Shown here: positions 18,286 through 27,102 of the stretch, one piece after another
Layout: every line of letters starts with the position of its first letter
Numbering within the stretch: position 1 is the stretch's first letter
DNA from: JANJTY01 sp038257155
GTDB lineage: Bacteria; Pseudomonadota; Gammaproteobacteria; Xanthomonadales; Xanthomonadaceae
Assembly: GCA_038257155.1 (NCBI GenBank)
Contig: JBBSJP010000018.1
Coordinates: forward strand, 9,632-73,631
DNA length: 64,000 nt
Direction: 5' to 3'
Notes under the pieces: model-generated
The model's database searches: none
What the model was told of the DNA's origin: nothing
The model's input: the letters and a program-made list of their open reading frames with translations, nothing else
Position numbers and translations under genes: made by a program

Positions 18286-18350
18286 GTCGACTGATTCGGG
18301 CGGGGTGAGGGCAGGACTGGTAAGTGGTTCGATCGCTGCTCTGGGTCCAT

Positions 18351-18487
18351 TGCTGCGCGCTGGCCTCGATCAGCGCCTCACCACGAACGGATGGAGGGGT
18401 GCTGCGCGCTGGCCTCGATCAGCGCCTCACCACGAACGGATGAAAGGGTGCTGCGCGCTGGAGTCGATCGGCGCCTCACCACGAATC
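18351..18487. repeat. 49-bp tandem repeat, about 2.8 copies
   Basis: Units begin with TGCTGCGCGCTGG at 18351, 18400 and 18449, giving an exact 49-bp period. Copies 1 and 2 are nearly identical (TCGATCAGCGCCTCACCACG core, then AACGGATG). Copy 3 carries several substitutions and stops after CACCACGAA. The array lies between the end of the permease operon and the convergent small membrane-protein gene. Confidence 0.85.
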
Positions 18488-18506
18488 TGCAGGCGAGCGC
18501 TCGCAG

Positions 18507-18905
18507 CTAATCAGGCGATCCCACTACGAAAGCGTAGACGATGAAGCCACCGATCAACACACTGCCGAGCGCGTAAGGCAGCAGGCTTCGAGTCGCAAGT
18601 GGCACGGCCCACAGGGCAAATCGGCGGTGCAGCTTCCAGGGAACGAAGAGCAGCACCAGGGTCGTGACCAGCAGCAGGTAGCCGAACCCCCGAAACACCA
18701 CTTCGTAGGCCATCTGCGACGCGAAGTGCACGAACGCTGCCCCAACCAGAATCCGCATGCCCATCTCGATGTAGTGAAGCCGGGCGGTGGCCGCAAATCC
18801 CCCGAGCATTCGCCGCAGGGTGGATGGCCACAGTACGGCAGCGAGTGCCTGGAGCAGGAAGAAAAGGGTGGCCGCAATGACTACGGTTCCAGACAGAGCA
18901 AGCAT
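18507..18905 (-). CDS. Small four-helix inner-membrane protein, unknown function
   Basis: 132 residues with AGAGG six bases before the ATG. Four hydrophobic helices are visible: about 5-26, 49-70 (GMRILVGAAFVHFASQMAYE), 73-92 and 107-129, with a basic loop (KLHRRFALW) between helices 3 and 4. I do not recognise the family. It could be a small permease-like or stress membrane protein, but nothing in the sequence points to a reaction. The 147 bp separating it from the TonB receptor stop upstream suggest its own promoter or read-through from that operon. It converges on the permease operon across the 49-bp repeat. Coding potential is supported by the ribosome site and clean membrane pattern. Confidence 0.72.
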   Translation of the reverse strand: MLALSGTVVIAATLFFLLQALAAVLWPSTLRRMLGGFAATARLHYIEMGMRILVGAAFVHFASQMAYEVVFRGFGYLLLVTTLVLLFVPWKLHRRFALWAVPLATRSLLPYALGSVLIGGFIVYAFVVGSPD

Positions 18906-19052
18906 CTTTGCCTCTGGGGCTAGTTCGGGTGGCAGGGTCAGGAGCTGCAGCCGGCGAGTATGAACTCATGAAATGACCGAGCCTATTGGCACCGTGGTCT
19001 GCCTCGCTTGCCTGACGCCCGATGCCCGGGAACGCAATGGCGTCGCAGTGGA

Positions 19053-21953
19053 TCAGAAGCGTTGCACCAGCTGTGCATACCAGAAGCGCCCGGGCAGCGG
19101 ATAGGCCGGGTCGAAGCTGTTGGCGAAGGTCGAATAGGAAATCGGCGGGTTGCGATCGAATGCGTTGCGCAGGCCGAACACGACCCGTCCATCCCAAGGT
19201 GTTTCCCAGCCGGCCTGCAGATCGACATAAGTCCGCGTAGCCAGGCGGTTGGAAGGAAAGCCGGGGATGACCTGGCTGGGTAAATCAGGATCGCTGCAAA
19301 GCTCTGGGCGACCGAACTGGGCCGGGTTGATGCAGGCTTCGTCCAGTGCCGAGTAGTACCGCGCGATCGTACTGGCCGACCAGGCGCCGCGCTGCCAGGA
19401 CAGGCTCAGGTTGGAACGCAGGTGAAAGCTTGGCTCGCGATTCAGAACGTTTCCGAGCGCTGAGCGTCGTCCGGAGCCGCGTGGCGATTCAAAGCTGTAG
19501 CGTGTCATGTGGCTCGCATCAAGGGCCACGGTGAACAGGCCAAGGCTGGTATTACGTCGGTAGTTGAGCCCAAGATCCCAGCCCTCTACTTCCAGTTCGC
19601 CGGAATTGAGCTGGCGCGCGTCAACCGCAAGCAGTTCGCCGTTGGCGTCGCGCAGGGTGCGGTCGCAGGCCTCGGGCACACCGGCGTCGGCGCAGAAATG
19701 CAGCAATTCGACGTAGTCCGGTTGGGAAATGGCGTCAGCGATATGCACCCGGTACCAGTCAAGGCTGAGGTCAAAACCCGTGGCCCAGGGTGGATTCCAA
19801 ACCAGGCCGGCACTGCGGCTGCGCGAGCTTTCTGGCCGCAGGGCTGCATTGCCGCCGTCCAGAACATCAAACAGCGCGCCGGCAGGATCGTACTGGCCGC
19901 CTGGCACGCCGTCGGCCGCGCAATTGGCGCGCTGCGTGGCATCGGGTTGGTTCTCGGCAGCGCAGGGATCGCGCTGCAGGCCGTCGAAGCTCTCTGTGAT
20001 AGGAAAATACAGCTCGGACACGATCGGCGCGCGAAAGCCTTCGGCGTGACTGACGCGCACCATCAGCTGCTCGATCGGCTTCCAGCGCAGGCCTGCTTCG
20101 AGATTGCTGGTACTGCCAAAACTGTCATAGCGCGAATGACGCAGCGCGGCGCTGGTTTCCAGCAGGCTGGCGCCGGGTACCGAGTCCAGCAGGGGCGCCG
20201 ACAGTTCCAGATAGGCTTCGTGCACGCTCTGGCGGCCGCCATACGACGTATCGGTAATTCCCTGGGTAGCCACGCGGCGCGGGTCGAGGCGACTATTGCC
20301 GGCTTCGCGGCGATATTCGTAGCCCGCGGCAAAGGCCAGCGAACCGGCTGGCAGCTCGAGTAGATCACCGTCCAGGTGAAGGTGCAGCAGGCGTGATTCG
20401 GTGCGGGTGCGATCCTGCCCGGCATAGTAGAGGTAGCCCAGCATCTCCGGGGTCAGCGCGTCCGGTCCATGAAACGCGTCGAGCGGCACGCAGCCATCCA
20501 CCACGGCTGCCCGCGTGCCACAGCGAGCAACGCCTCCCGCGTCGCGGAACGAAGGGCCGAGCGCCAACCGGAGGCGGGCGGGATCGAGCAGACCTTCAGT
20601 GTTCGCCTCGATGTCGTAACGTCCGAACACGGCATCCGCTCCCCAGGACAGGAACCGTCCACCGACATCCCAGATACCGGACAGGCCGGCAGCGATACGC
20701 ACGGTGTCGGCGTCCTGCCCGAAGCGACGCAATTGCCTGCCTGGGCGCAGGGCCATGCTGGTAACCGGCTGGCCGAAGGGGTTGTGGACGTGATCGGCCG
20801 GCACCACCACGTTGTTGGCTCCGCCGAACAGCGTGCTCAGCATGATCGGGTTGGGCGCCAACTCCTGCGACGAAAGGCGTTCGTTGTAGACCACCTGCAG
20901 GCTGGCGGTAACGGTGTCGCCCAGCTCGCGCCGTGCGTTCAAGAACAGCGCGCTGCGTTCCTGCGGAGTAAGCAGGTAATTGTCCTGGGCGTAGTTGTAG
21001 CCGTCGTTGGCAAGGTCAAACAGGCGGTAGTCGCCGGTGACCGGATCAAGAGTTGAGCGGTTGAGCGGCCCCGGACGGCCATCTGGCGAAGGGCACACAC
21101 CATTGGCCGGATAGGTACCTGCCGGGTTGAACGGACAGATGCCGCGAGATCCAAATCCGAACAGGCCAAAGGGCGTGAACAAACTGGCGCCGGCGCGCAC
21201 ATCGGTTGGCGGCAAGCCGAACACCGGAACGGCCGAGATCTCGCGGTCGCGCGCGAACACCGGATCCTGACGCTGATGACTGAGGCTAACGCTGAGATGG
21301 CCGGCCTCACCAGCCCAGCCACTGGTCAGCTCCAGCGAGCGGGTGCGGCCGTCGCCCTGCTCGTAGGCGCCGATCTGGGCGCGTGCTTCGTGACCTTCGA
21401 AATCGCGCCGTGTGGTGAGGCTCACCACGCCGGCGATGGCGTCCGAGCCGTAAATCGCCGAAGCGCCGTCCTTGAGAACCTCGATGCGCTCGATCATGGC
21501 CAGTGGAATCGAGTTGAGGTCCACCGCACCATCGATGCCGGGGATCCAGCGCCGCCCATCGACCAGCACCAGGGTGCGTTGATCGCCGAGGTTGCGCAGA
21601 TCGATCCGTGTGGTGCCATCGCCGCCGTTGTTGAACGTCGTGTTGAACGATGCGCCATGCACCTGCAGGCTCTGCAGGATCTCGCCGACCGAGGCCATGC
21701 CGGTCTGCTCTAGCTGGACGCGTTCCAGAACCAGCACCGGCTTCCAGGTCTCGATGTCGATGCGTTTGATGCGTGAGCCGACGACTTCAACGCGGTCCAG
21801 GGCGGTCTTCCCTTCCTCGGCCGGCGACGCCATTTCAGGCGACTCCGGCTCTGTGGCGCTCGCCGAGATGCAGGCCAGTCCAATCAGCAAGCCTGCCGCG
21901 AGCGCGCGCGGGCCATGCAACGGGGTGGCATCACTGCGCATGGCTGATTCCAT
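19053..21953 (-). CDS. TonB-dependent outer-membrane receptor
   Basis: 966 residues (962 if the ATG at 21941, MRSDATPL, is used). A signal peptide (about 15-34, ALAAGLLIGLACISASA) is followed by the VEVVGSRIKR motif typical of the plug start. The plug contains DLRNLGDQRTLVLVDGRRW, IPLAMIERIEVLKDGASAIYGSDAIAGVV, the standard GSDAIAGV box, and then a long beta barrel. The barrel ends FWYAQLVQRF with the C-terminal Phe needed by the BAM machinery. There is no N-terminal signalling (STN) extension, so it is not a classic FecA-type transducer. Its start overlaps the kinase stop by 11-23 bases, indicating translational coupling to the sigma/kinase operon. The imported ligand is unknown; iron complexes, vitamins, glycans or peptides are all possible for this family. 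Confidence 0.93.
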   Translation of the reverse strand: MESAMRSDATPLHGPRALAAGLLIGLACISASATEPESPEMASPAEEGKTALDRVEVVGSRIKRIDIETWKPVLVLERVQLEQTGMASVGEILQSLQVHGASFNTTFNNGGDGTTRIDLRNLGDQRTLVLVDGRRWIPGIDGAVDLNSIPLAMIERIEVLKDGASAIYGSDAIAGVVSLTTRRDFEGHEARAQIGAYEQGDGRTRSLELTSGWAGEAGHLSVSLSHQRQDPVFARDREISAVPVFGLPPTDVRAGASLFTPFGLFGFGSRGICPFNPAGTYPANGVCPSPDGRPGPLNRSTLDPVTGDYRLFDLANDGYNYAQDNYLLTPQERSALFLNARRELGDTVTASLQVVYNERLSSQELAPNPIMLSTLFGGANNVVVPADHVHNPFGQPVTSMALRPGRQLRRFGQDADTVRIAAGLSGIWDVGGRFLSWGADAVFGRYDIEANTEGLLDPARLRLALGPSFRDAGGVARCGTRAAVVDGCVPLDAFHGPDALTPEMLGYLYYAGQDRTRTESRLLHLHLDGDLLELPAGSLAFAAGYEYRREAGNSRLDPRRVATQGITDTSYGGRQSVHEAYLELSAPLLDSVPGASLLETSAALRHSRYDSFGSTSNLEAGLRWKPIEQLMVRVSHAEGFRAPIVSELYFPITESFDGLQRDPCAAENQPDATQRANCAADGVPGGQYDPAGALFDVLDGGNAALRPESSRSRSAGLVWNPPWATGFDLSLDWYRVHIADAISQPDYVELLHFCADAGVPEACDRTLRDANGELLAVDARQLNSGELEVEGWDLGLNYRRNTSLGLFTVALDASHMTRYSFESPRGSGRRSALGNVLNREPSFHLRSNLSLSWQRGAWSASTIARYYSALDEACINPAQFGRPELCSDPDLPSQVIPGFPSNRLATRTYVDLQAGWETPWDGRVVFGLRNAFDRNPPISYSTFANSFDPAYPLPGRFWYAQLVQRF

Positions 21954-24900
21954 CAGGTACGGATGGGATGTCGGGTTCCACTTCCAGGGTCACAGCGTAG
22001 AACATCGGCGCTTCCATCGAGCCGCTTCCAGCCTTGAGTCGCACGGCGGCTACCTCACCCACCTCGGTGGGAACATCGAGGCTGGCCAGATTGACGATGC
22101 TGGGGGTATGCGAACTGGTGTAGCCACCGTCGCGCTGCTGTGCCGGAAATATCCCGACCCAACCGATGCGTGCGCTGGGAGCCACGATGTCTATCATCCA
22201 ATTGGTGACGACATCGCGCATCAACTGGATCTCGAGCGCGGTTTCGCGCCCATCGACACCAATCAGCACCACGTCCGCGAAGCGTCGCGGCGGGGCACGT
22301 GGTGAAACCGGAACTAACTGCATCACCAACGCATGCACCCGCATTGGCCTCACATCGGCAGGCACCGGGATGTTGCCGCTGTGCGGATTGAATGGGTGGA
22401 TGCTGATCGACGGTCCACCACCACTGAGCTGCACCCCGCCTTCAACAAGGAAATCAATGCCGTTGAAGCGATGTATTCCGGCCGATACCGTAGTCAGGTC
22501 ACCGGGAGTCCCTGGATTGCGCGGGCCGGGTCCGCGCAGCGGCAGATTTACTGCGCGACTTAGATCAAGCGGCACAAAGCGCGGATCGACGCCGCTGTCG
22601 GGTGCAGCGGCCAGTGTGACTACGTGCTGGGCCGCAGGCGCGAGGGTTGCAGCCGGCGGGCCAGGATCAGCAGCTCGCAGACGTAGGCGCAGGGCTGCCA
22701 GTTCCACGTCATCAGGTGGCGCCTCCGCACCGGCTGGGTCCAGCACCTTGGCCAATTGCTGCAGTTGCGAAGCGTCGCTGTAATCCAGCGGCAGCTCCCA
22801 AACCAGCCAGCGACCCCGCACGCTGCGCCCCAGCAGGCGGCGACCATCGGGCGCAAACGCCATCTTGGCGATCGCGTCGTTGCCCGCCAACGGCAGCGGC
22901 AGCAGGGAACTCAGCCGCTTGGAGCGGTGCAGGTCGAAGATCTGCACGGCGTTGCGCGTGGCCTGGGCGGCGCGATGTCCATCGTGGCTAAGGGCAAAGT
23001 CGTACATCGATTCGCCGTTTCCCAGGCCCCGCACATCATGTCGCTCGCTATTCGGTTCCAGCCGACTGATCGAATCGCTGACCAGATTCTGCGCCACCAC
23101 GCCGCTGCGGCTTGCGATCAAGCGCGGTTCCATACCCGACGAACGCAGATCCCACTGCAGAAGGTCTTTGCATGTGTGAGGATCCCACAGCAGGATGCGG
23201 GAGCGGCGCTGCGGTAGCGCCAGGCGCGCCCAGATCGAGCGACCGTCATCGCTGATTGCCGTTGACATGATGGTGCCGCCGGCTTCCGGACGCTCTATGC
23301 CGTTGCATGTTGGCGTTGCCCCAGTCAAATCGACCAGGCGCAGGGCAGGCTCGCGGTCGTTGTGCCGCAGTGGCAGGGTCAGTGCGAACTGCCCGAGCGG
23401 ATCGAGCTCGATGTGGAACAGCGGACCAGCGACGAGCGGTGCCTGGGGCCGAAGCCGGGCCTGATCCAGATCCAGCGTCCAGAGTTGCTCTTGGTAGTCG
23501 TCCCCCTGGTAGCCACCAGTGGCGGCCACCAACACCGGCGCCTGGCGCGCGATCTCGACCCGCAGTGGCGTTTGCGGCAGCAGCATTGGCTCGCCGCGCA
23601 GCGCCATGCTGTCGCCCTCGAGCACCCGCAGAGTCCGTCCTGCGATGGTGACCAGCCAGCGGCCGTCGGCGCTGAACTCGGCAAAGCGCACACTTTCCGG
23701 ATGCTCGGCGGCAGGCCCCATCGCGCGCCCCGTTCCGGCGTCAATCACTTGCACGCGGGCGCCGTCCACCGCCACCACGCGTCTCCCGTCGAAGCTGAGC
23801 GTGGCCGCAGGCAGTGGCGCCGCTTCCCCCGGCAGCAAGCCCCCCACTGGCATGCGCCACAGACTGAGTAATCCATCGCTGCCGCCCGTGACCAGCAGAC
23901 CCGACTCGGCGTGCAGATCGAATGCGTGTACGAACAGGTGGCGACTACCGGTCAGCCGGACCGACATCGGCACGGCGAAATTGTCGAACGGTGCTGGCGG
24001 TGGCAACTGCCAGGCGCGCAGCTCATTATCGATGGGCCGCAGCAGCAGGTCACCCACTACCCGCACCCGTCCCAGTCGGTTGCTGACGCGCTCTCGAATC
24101 GCAGCGGCGCGCGGTCGTCCGGTGGCCACGTCCCAAGCCATGATCGTGCCATCCTCGGCCAGTGCAGCCAGGGAGCGGTCATCCGAGCTGAACTCGAGCC
24201 AGCGAATGGTTGCGGGTGGGCTGGAGGGCATTGCACGCTGACTGCCATCGAGCGTATCAACCAGCATCACGCTGCCATCCAGTGTGCCAAGGGCGAGCAG
24301 GCTGCCCGAGTGGTTGAAACGCCAGGCGCGTGCCGGCGCGTCCGTCGATAGCTGCAGCGTCCAGCGCAATTCGAACGATGCCGGGTCAAGTAGATCGAAA
24401 CGCGCGAAATCGTCGGTGCCTACCAGTCCGTGACCGCCCGGTGCAAACATCCACTGAACCCCGTGATGCTTTCGCGGCGGACCCAGGGCGCGCCAGCCAT
24501 CCACCGTGTGCACCTGCATGCGATCGGGAAAGCGCATCGAAGCGTCACTGCGCCAGCGCACGAGGGCGAGGCTGGCATCCTCGTTGAATATGAGGTCGGA
24601 GTACCCGGGCCCGGGTTCCGGTGGCATCAACACCTGGCCGCTTTGGGCGTCGAATGCGATCGTGTCCGAATGCATCGGTGCGGCCAGCACGGGCATTGCC
24701 AACAGGCCGACCAGAATGCGCCGGCCATCATCGGTGTAGCGCAGTTGGCCGTGCGGCAGGTCGGCAAATGGCGTGGCGTGAGTCAGTCCTGACGTTGACG
24801 TTTCCCAAAGTAGATCGCTGCCTTGGGTAGCGTACTGACGGACCGCCCGGCGACCGTCGGAATGGTGGATCGCTACGGCAAAGCGAGTTCCATCAGGGGC

Positions 24901-26310
24901 GATCGCCACGCTGCTGATTGCGATTCCCTGTTCGAAACGGACCAGATCGATCAGCCTTGGAGAATTGGCCAGCAATACGCCGATGCGCTGGCGTTCGACC
25001 ATGGCGTCGTCAAGCCGACCCCCAGATTCCATCTCGATCAGGTTCGCCACCATGCTGCGCAGGCCGCGAAAGCCATTGCCATCGGCCAAGGCGACTTCGG
25101 CGGCCTGGCTGCGAGCGCCCCACAGGTGCGAGCGTGCTTCGTCTGCGCTGGATTCGGCGCGGTTCCATTGCAAGGTGGTGGCAAAGAGTCCACCAATCAG
25201 GGATAGCAGCAGCAGCGCGCCCAAAGCCGAGAGGCGCGGCTCACGCCGCACCAGGCGAAGTCCGCGTTGCAGTCGATTGAGTGGCCGTGCGCTTACTTCG
25301 CGCCCTTCCAGGTAGCGGCCGAGGTCTTCAGCCAATGCGCGTGCGCTGGGGTAGCGCTGAGCTGGATCCTTTTGCAGGCAACACATGCAGATCGCCTGCA
25401 GATCCAGCGGAATCCGACGATCGAAGCTGCGCGGTACCGGGGCGTGCAGGCGCACGACCTGCTCCAGGGTCTCGCGAGCGGTTGCACCGCGGAACGGCGG
25501 CCGGGCGGTGAGCGCCTCGTACAAGGTCGCTCCGAGTGCGTAGACATCGGTCACCATGCCGAGTCGGCCGTCGGCGATTGCCTGCTCGGGTGCCATGTAG
25601 CTGGGAGTGCCGGAAACCTCGCCACTATCCGACGCAAGGGTTTCTTCCAGGCGCCGTGCCAGTCCGAAATCCGCCACCTTGGGTTCGCCGGATTCGTCGA
25701 GCAGAACGTTGCCCGGTTTGATATCCAGGTGCAGCACACCCAGTCGGTGCGCATAGTCGACCGCTTCCGCCACCAGGCGCATCATCTCGGCGGCGCGCCG
25801 TGGCGTCAGCGCACCCCCTCGCTGAATGCATTCCGCCAGCGACTCGCCGCGCACCAGCGGCATGGAGAAGAAGGGCAAACCATCGTGCTCACCGATCTCG
25901 TGGATCGTGACGATGTTCGGATGCTGCATTCGTGCAGCACTCTGCGCTTCCTGACGGAAGCGTTCGATGAATCCCGGCGAAGCCCAGGGGCCCGCAGCCA
26001 GCAGTTTCAGTGCCACTTCGCGATCGAGCGAGCGCTGGTGGGCCAGGTAAACCACGCCCATGCCGCCCTGGCCAAGTTTGCCGAGCAGGGTGTAGTCGCC
26101 AAAGCGGCTCTGCTCCGGATCGCTCAGGTCCAGGTCCAGGGCGTCAGCCGGCCGGATCGAAAGCCGGTTCGGCAGCGCGCCCGGTCCATCGCCAGTGGCC
26201 ACGGTTACGCCGGCACTGGTTGATCCGAAGGCGAGTTGGGCAAGTGCGGCAACGCCGGGGTCGGCGAACCCGGATGCATCCAGCACACTGGTGCGGTTGG
26301 ACTGATTCAT
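21931..26310 (-). CDS. Transmembrane Ser/Thr protein kinase with C-terminal WD40-like propeller region
   Basis: 1459 residues. The Hanks-type kinase domain (about 72-335) shows the Gly loop LGQGGMG (79-85), catalytic Lys102 in VALKLL, HLDIKPGN (194-201), DFG (214-216) and a SGTPSYMAPEQ activation/P+1 segment. HRD is replaced by HLD, so it is a non-RD kinase. One membrane helix lies at about 362-382. The remaining ~1070 residues are rich in WD/quinoprotein-like blades (SVAIAPDGTRFAVA, FSADGRWLVTIAG, MAFAPDGRRLLGRS) and end in an all-beta module. By topology the propeller should be outside the cytoplasm and could sense a signal. The start overlaps the upstream sigma stop in an ATGA. This kinase-sigma pairing recalls ECF systems controlled by a kinase rather than an anti-sigma (known in Xanthomonas and Vibrio). 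The target is inferred. Confidence 0.92.
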   Translation of the reverse strand: MNQSNRTSVLDASGFADPGVAALAQLAFGSTSAGVTVATGDGPGALPNRLSIRPADALDLDLSDPEQSRFGDYTLLGKLGQGGMGVVYLAHQRSLDREVALKLLAAGPWASPGFIERFRQEAQSAARMQHPNIVTIHEIGEHDGLPFFSMPLVRGESLAECIQRGGALTPRRAAEMMRLVAEAVDYAHRLGVLHLDIKPGNVLLDESGEPKVADFGLARRLEETLASDSGEVSGTPSYMAPEQAIADGRLGMVTDVYALGATLYEALTARPPFRGATARETLEQVVRLHAPVPRSFDRRIPLDLQAICMCCLQKDPAQRYPSARALAEDLGRYLEGREVSARPLNRLQRGLRLVRREPRLSALGALLLLSLIGGLFATTLQWNRAESSADEARSHLWGARSQAAEVALADGNGFRGLRSMVANLIEMESGGRLDDAMVERQRIGVLLANSPRLIDLVRFEQGIAISSVAIAPDGTRFAVAIHHSDGRRAVRQYATQGSDLLWETSTSGLTHATPFADLPHGQLRYTDDGRRILVGLLAMPVLAAPMHSDTIAFDAQSGQVLMPPEPGPGYSDLIFNEDASLALVRWRSDASMRFPDRMQVHTVDGWRALGPPRKHHGVQWMFAPGGHGLVGTDDFARFDLLDPASFELRWTLQLSTDAPARAWRFNHSGSLLALGTLDGSVMLVDTLDGSQRAMPSSPPATIRWLEFSSDDRSLAALAEDGTIMAWDVATGRPRAAAIRERVSNRLGRVRVVGDLLLRPIDNELRAWQLPPPAPFDNFAVPMSVRLTGSRHLFVHAFDLHAESGLLVTGGSDGLLSLWRMPVGGLLPGEAAPLPAATLSFDGRRVVAVDGARVQVIDAGTGRAMGPAAEHPESVRFAEFSADGRWLVTIAGRTLRVLEGDSMALRGEPMLLPQTPLRVEIARQAPVLVAATGGYQGDDYQEQLWTLDLDQARLRPQAPLVAGPLFHIELDPLGQFALTLPLRHNDREPALRLVDLTGATPTCNGIERPEAGGTIMSTAISDDGRSIWARLALPQRRSRILLWDPHTCKDLLQWDLRSSGMEPRLIASRSGVVAQNLVSDSISRLEPNSERHDVRGLGNGESMYDFALSHDGHRAAQATRNAVQIFDLHRSKRLSSLLPLPLAGNDAIAKMAFAPDGRRLLGRSVRGRWLVWELPLDYSDASQLQQLAKVLDPAGAEAPPDDVELAALRLRLRAADPGPPAATLAPAAQHVVTLAAAPDSGVDPRFVPLDLSRAVNLPLRGPGPRNPGTPGDLTTVSAGIHRFNGIDFLVEGGVQLSGGGPSISIHPFNPHSGNIPVPADVRPMRVHALVMQLVPVSPRAPPRRFADVVLIGVDGRETALEIQLMRDVVTNWMIDIVAPSARIGWVGIFPAQQRDGGYTSSHTPSIVNLASLDVPTEVGEVAAVRLKAGSGSMEAPMFYAVTLEVEPDIPSVPDGISHAQ

Positions 26311-27020
26311 GGCTTGCCCGACAGCGCACGCAGCAGCGCAGCGCGCTCTGCCTCAAGATCCGACGAACTGGCCACGGTTTCCGCGAGTTCGGTTTCAACC
26401 AGTTCGCGGAAGCGTTGACGCAGCCGTTTTACCGCCACCTGCAGGGCCAAGGCCCCGATGCCAAGTGCCATGGACAATTCAGCCACCGCGCTTGGCGACG
26501 GGTCGATTGTCAGGAAGGGTGCCAGTCGCTCGAACATTCCCCCGCGCCCGCTGCGCTCGACCTCGGCGCGCAAGCGCTCGCGGCTGCGGCTCAGTACCTG
26601 CAGACCGAAACTGCGTTCGAATGCCGTGTCCGGCGCGGCATCGGCGAGATGCTCGCGGGCCAGACGCTCTTCGAGTTCATCGAGTGAAAGCGGCGGATCG
26701 GGCAGGGGCGGCAGGCCGGGTGGTACTCCTGGCGTGGCCAGGAAGCTCTGCAGCCGATCAAACAGGAAAACCCGGAACCGACCGAAAGACGCCGGGTTGC
26801 TGGTACGGATATCGGCAGCCAGGCTGGCAAAGAACTGTCGGCAACGGAACTGGGCTGCACCTGGGTCCAAACCCGAGCGACGCAGGAAGGCAAAGGCGGG
26901 ATACCAGTAGCCTCGACACAATTCAGTTAGCGGATCGGCGCCAGACCCAGCGTCGCCATCGCGCAGCGCTGCCACCAGTGACCATCGGGTATGGCCGAAC
27001 GCATCGCCTGATGAGCCCAT
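26307..27020 (-). CDS. Degenerate ECF-like sigma factor paralogue, kinase-linked
   Basis: 237 residues from the ATG at 27020, which has GGAG five bases upstream; an upstream in-frame start at 27137 gives a non-conserved tail and overlaps the neighbouring gene. HTRWSLVAALRDGD corresponds to TTRWSVLVAGRED of the upstream sigma factor, and AVKRLRQRFRELVETELAETV matches AVHRLRQRLRDAVRDELAETV of its helix-turn-helix end, so the two are paralogues. The region-2 helix that should contact RNA polymerase core (AEAEDLTQSFF in the partner) reads PGAAQFRCRQFF here and has lost its acidic residues. It may be a weak or kinase-activated sigma, or a decoy. Translationally coupled to the kinase by an ATGA overlap. 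Confidence 0.8.
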   Translation of the reverse strand: MGSSGDAFGHTRWSLVAALRDGDAGSGADPLTELCRGYWYPAFAFLRRSGLDPGAAQFRCRQFFASLAADIRTSNPASFGRFRVFLFDRLQSFLATPGVPPGLPPLPDPPLSLDELEERLAREHLADAAPDTAFERSFGLQVLSRSRERLRAEVERSGRGGMFERLAPFLTIDPSPSAVAELSMALGIGALALQVAVKRLRQRFRELVETELAETVASSSDLEAERAALLRALSGKP

Positions 27021-27102
27021 ACCGCTCCGGTTGCTTTGTTGCTGCACGCGCCACCCCCAAGACTTCCACGCCTGCCTGTTGTACCGGTAGTTGGGCAGCC
27101 GA

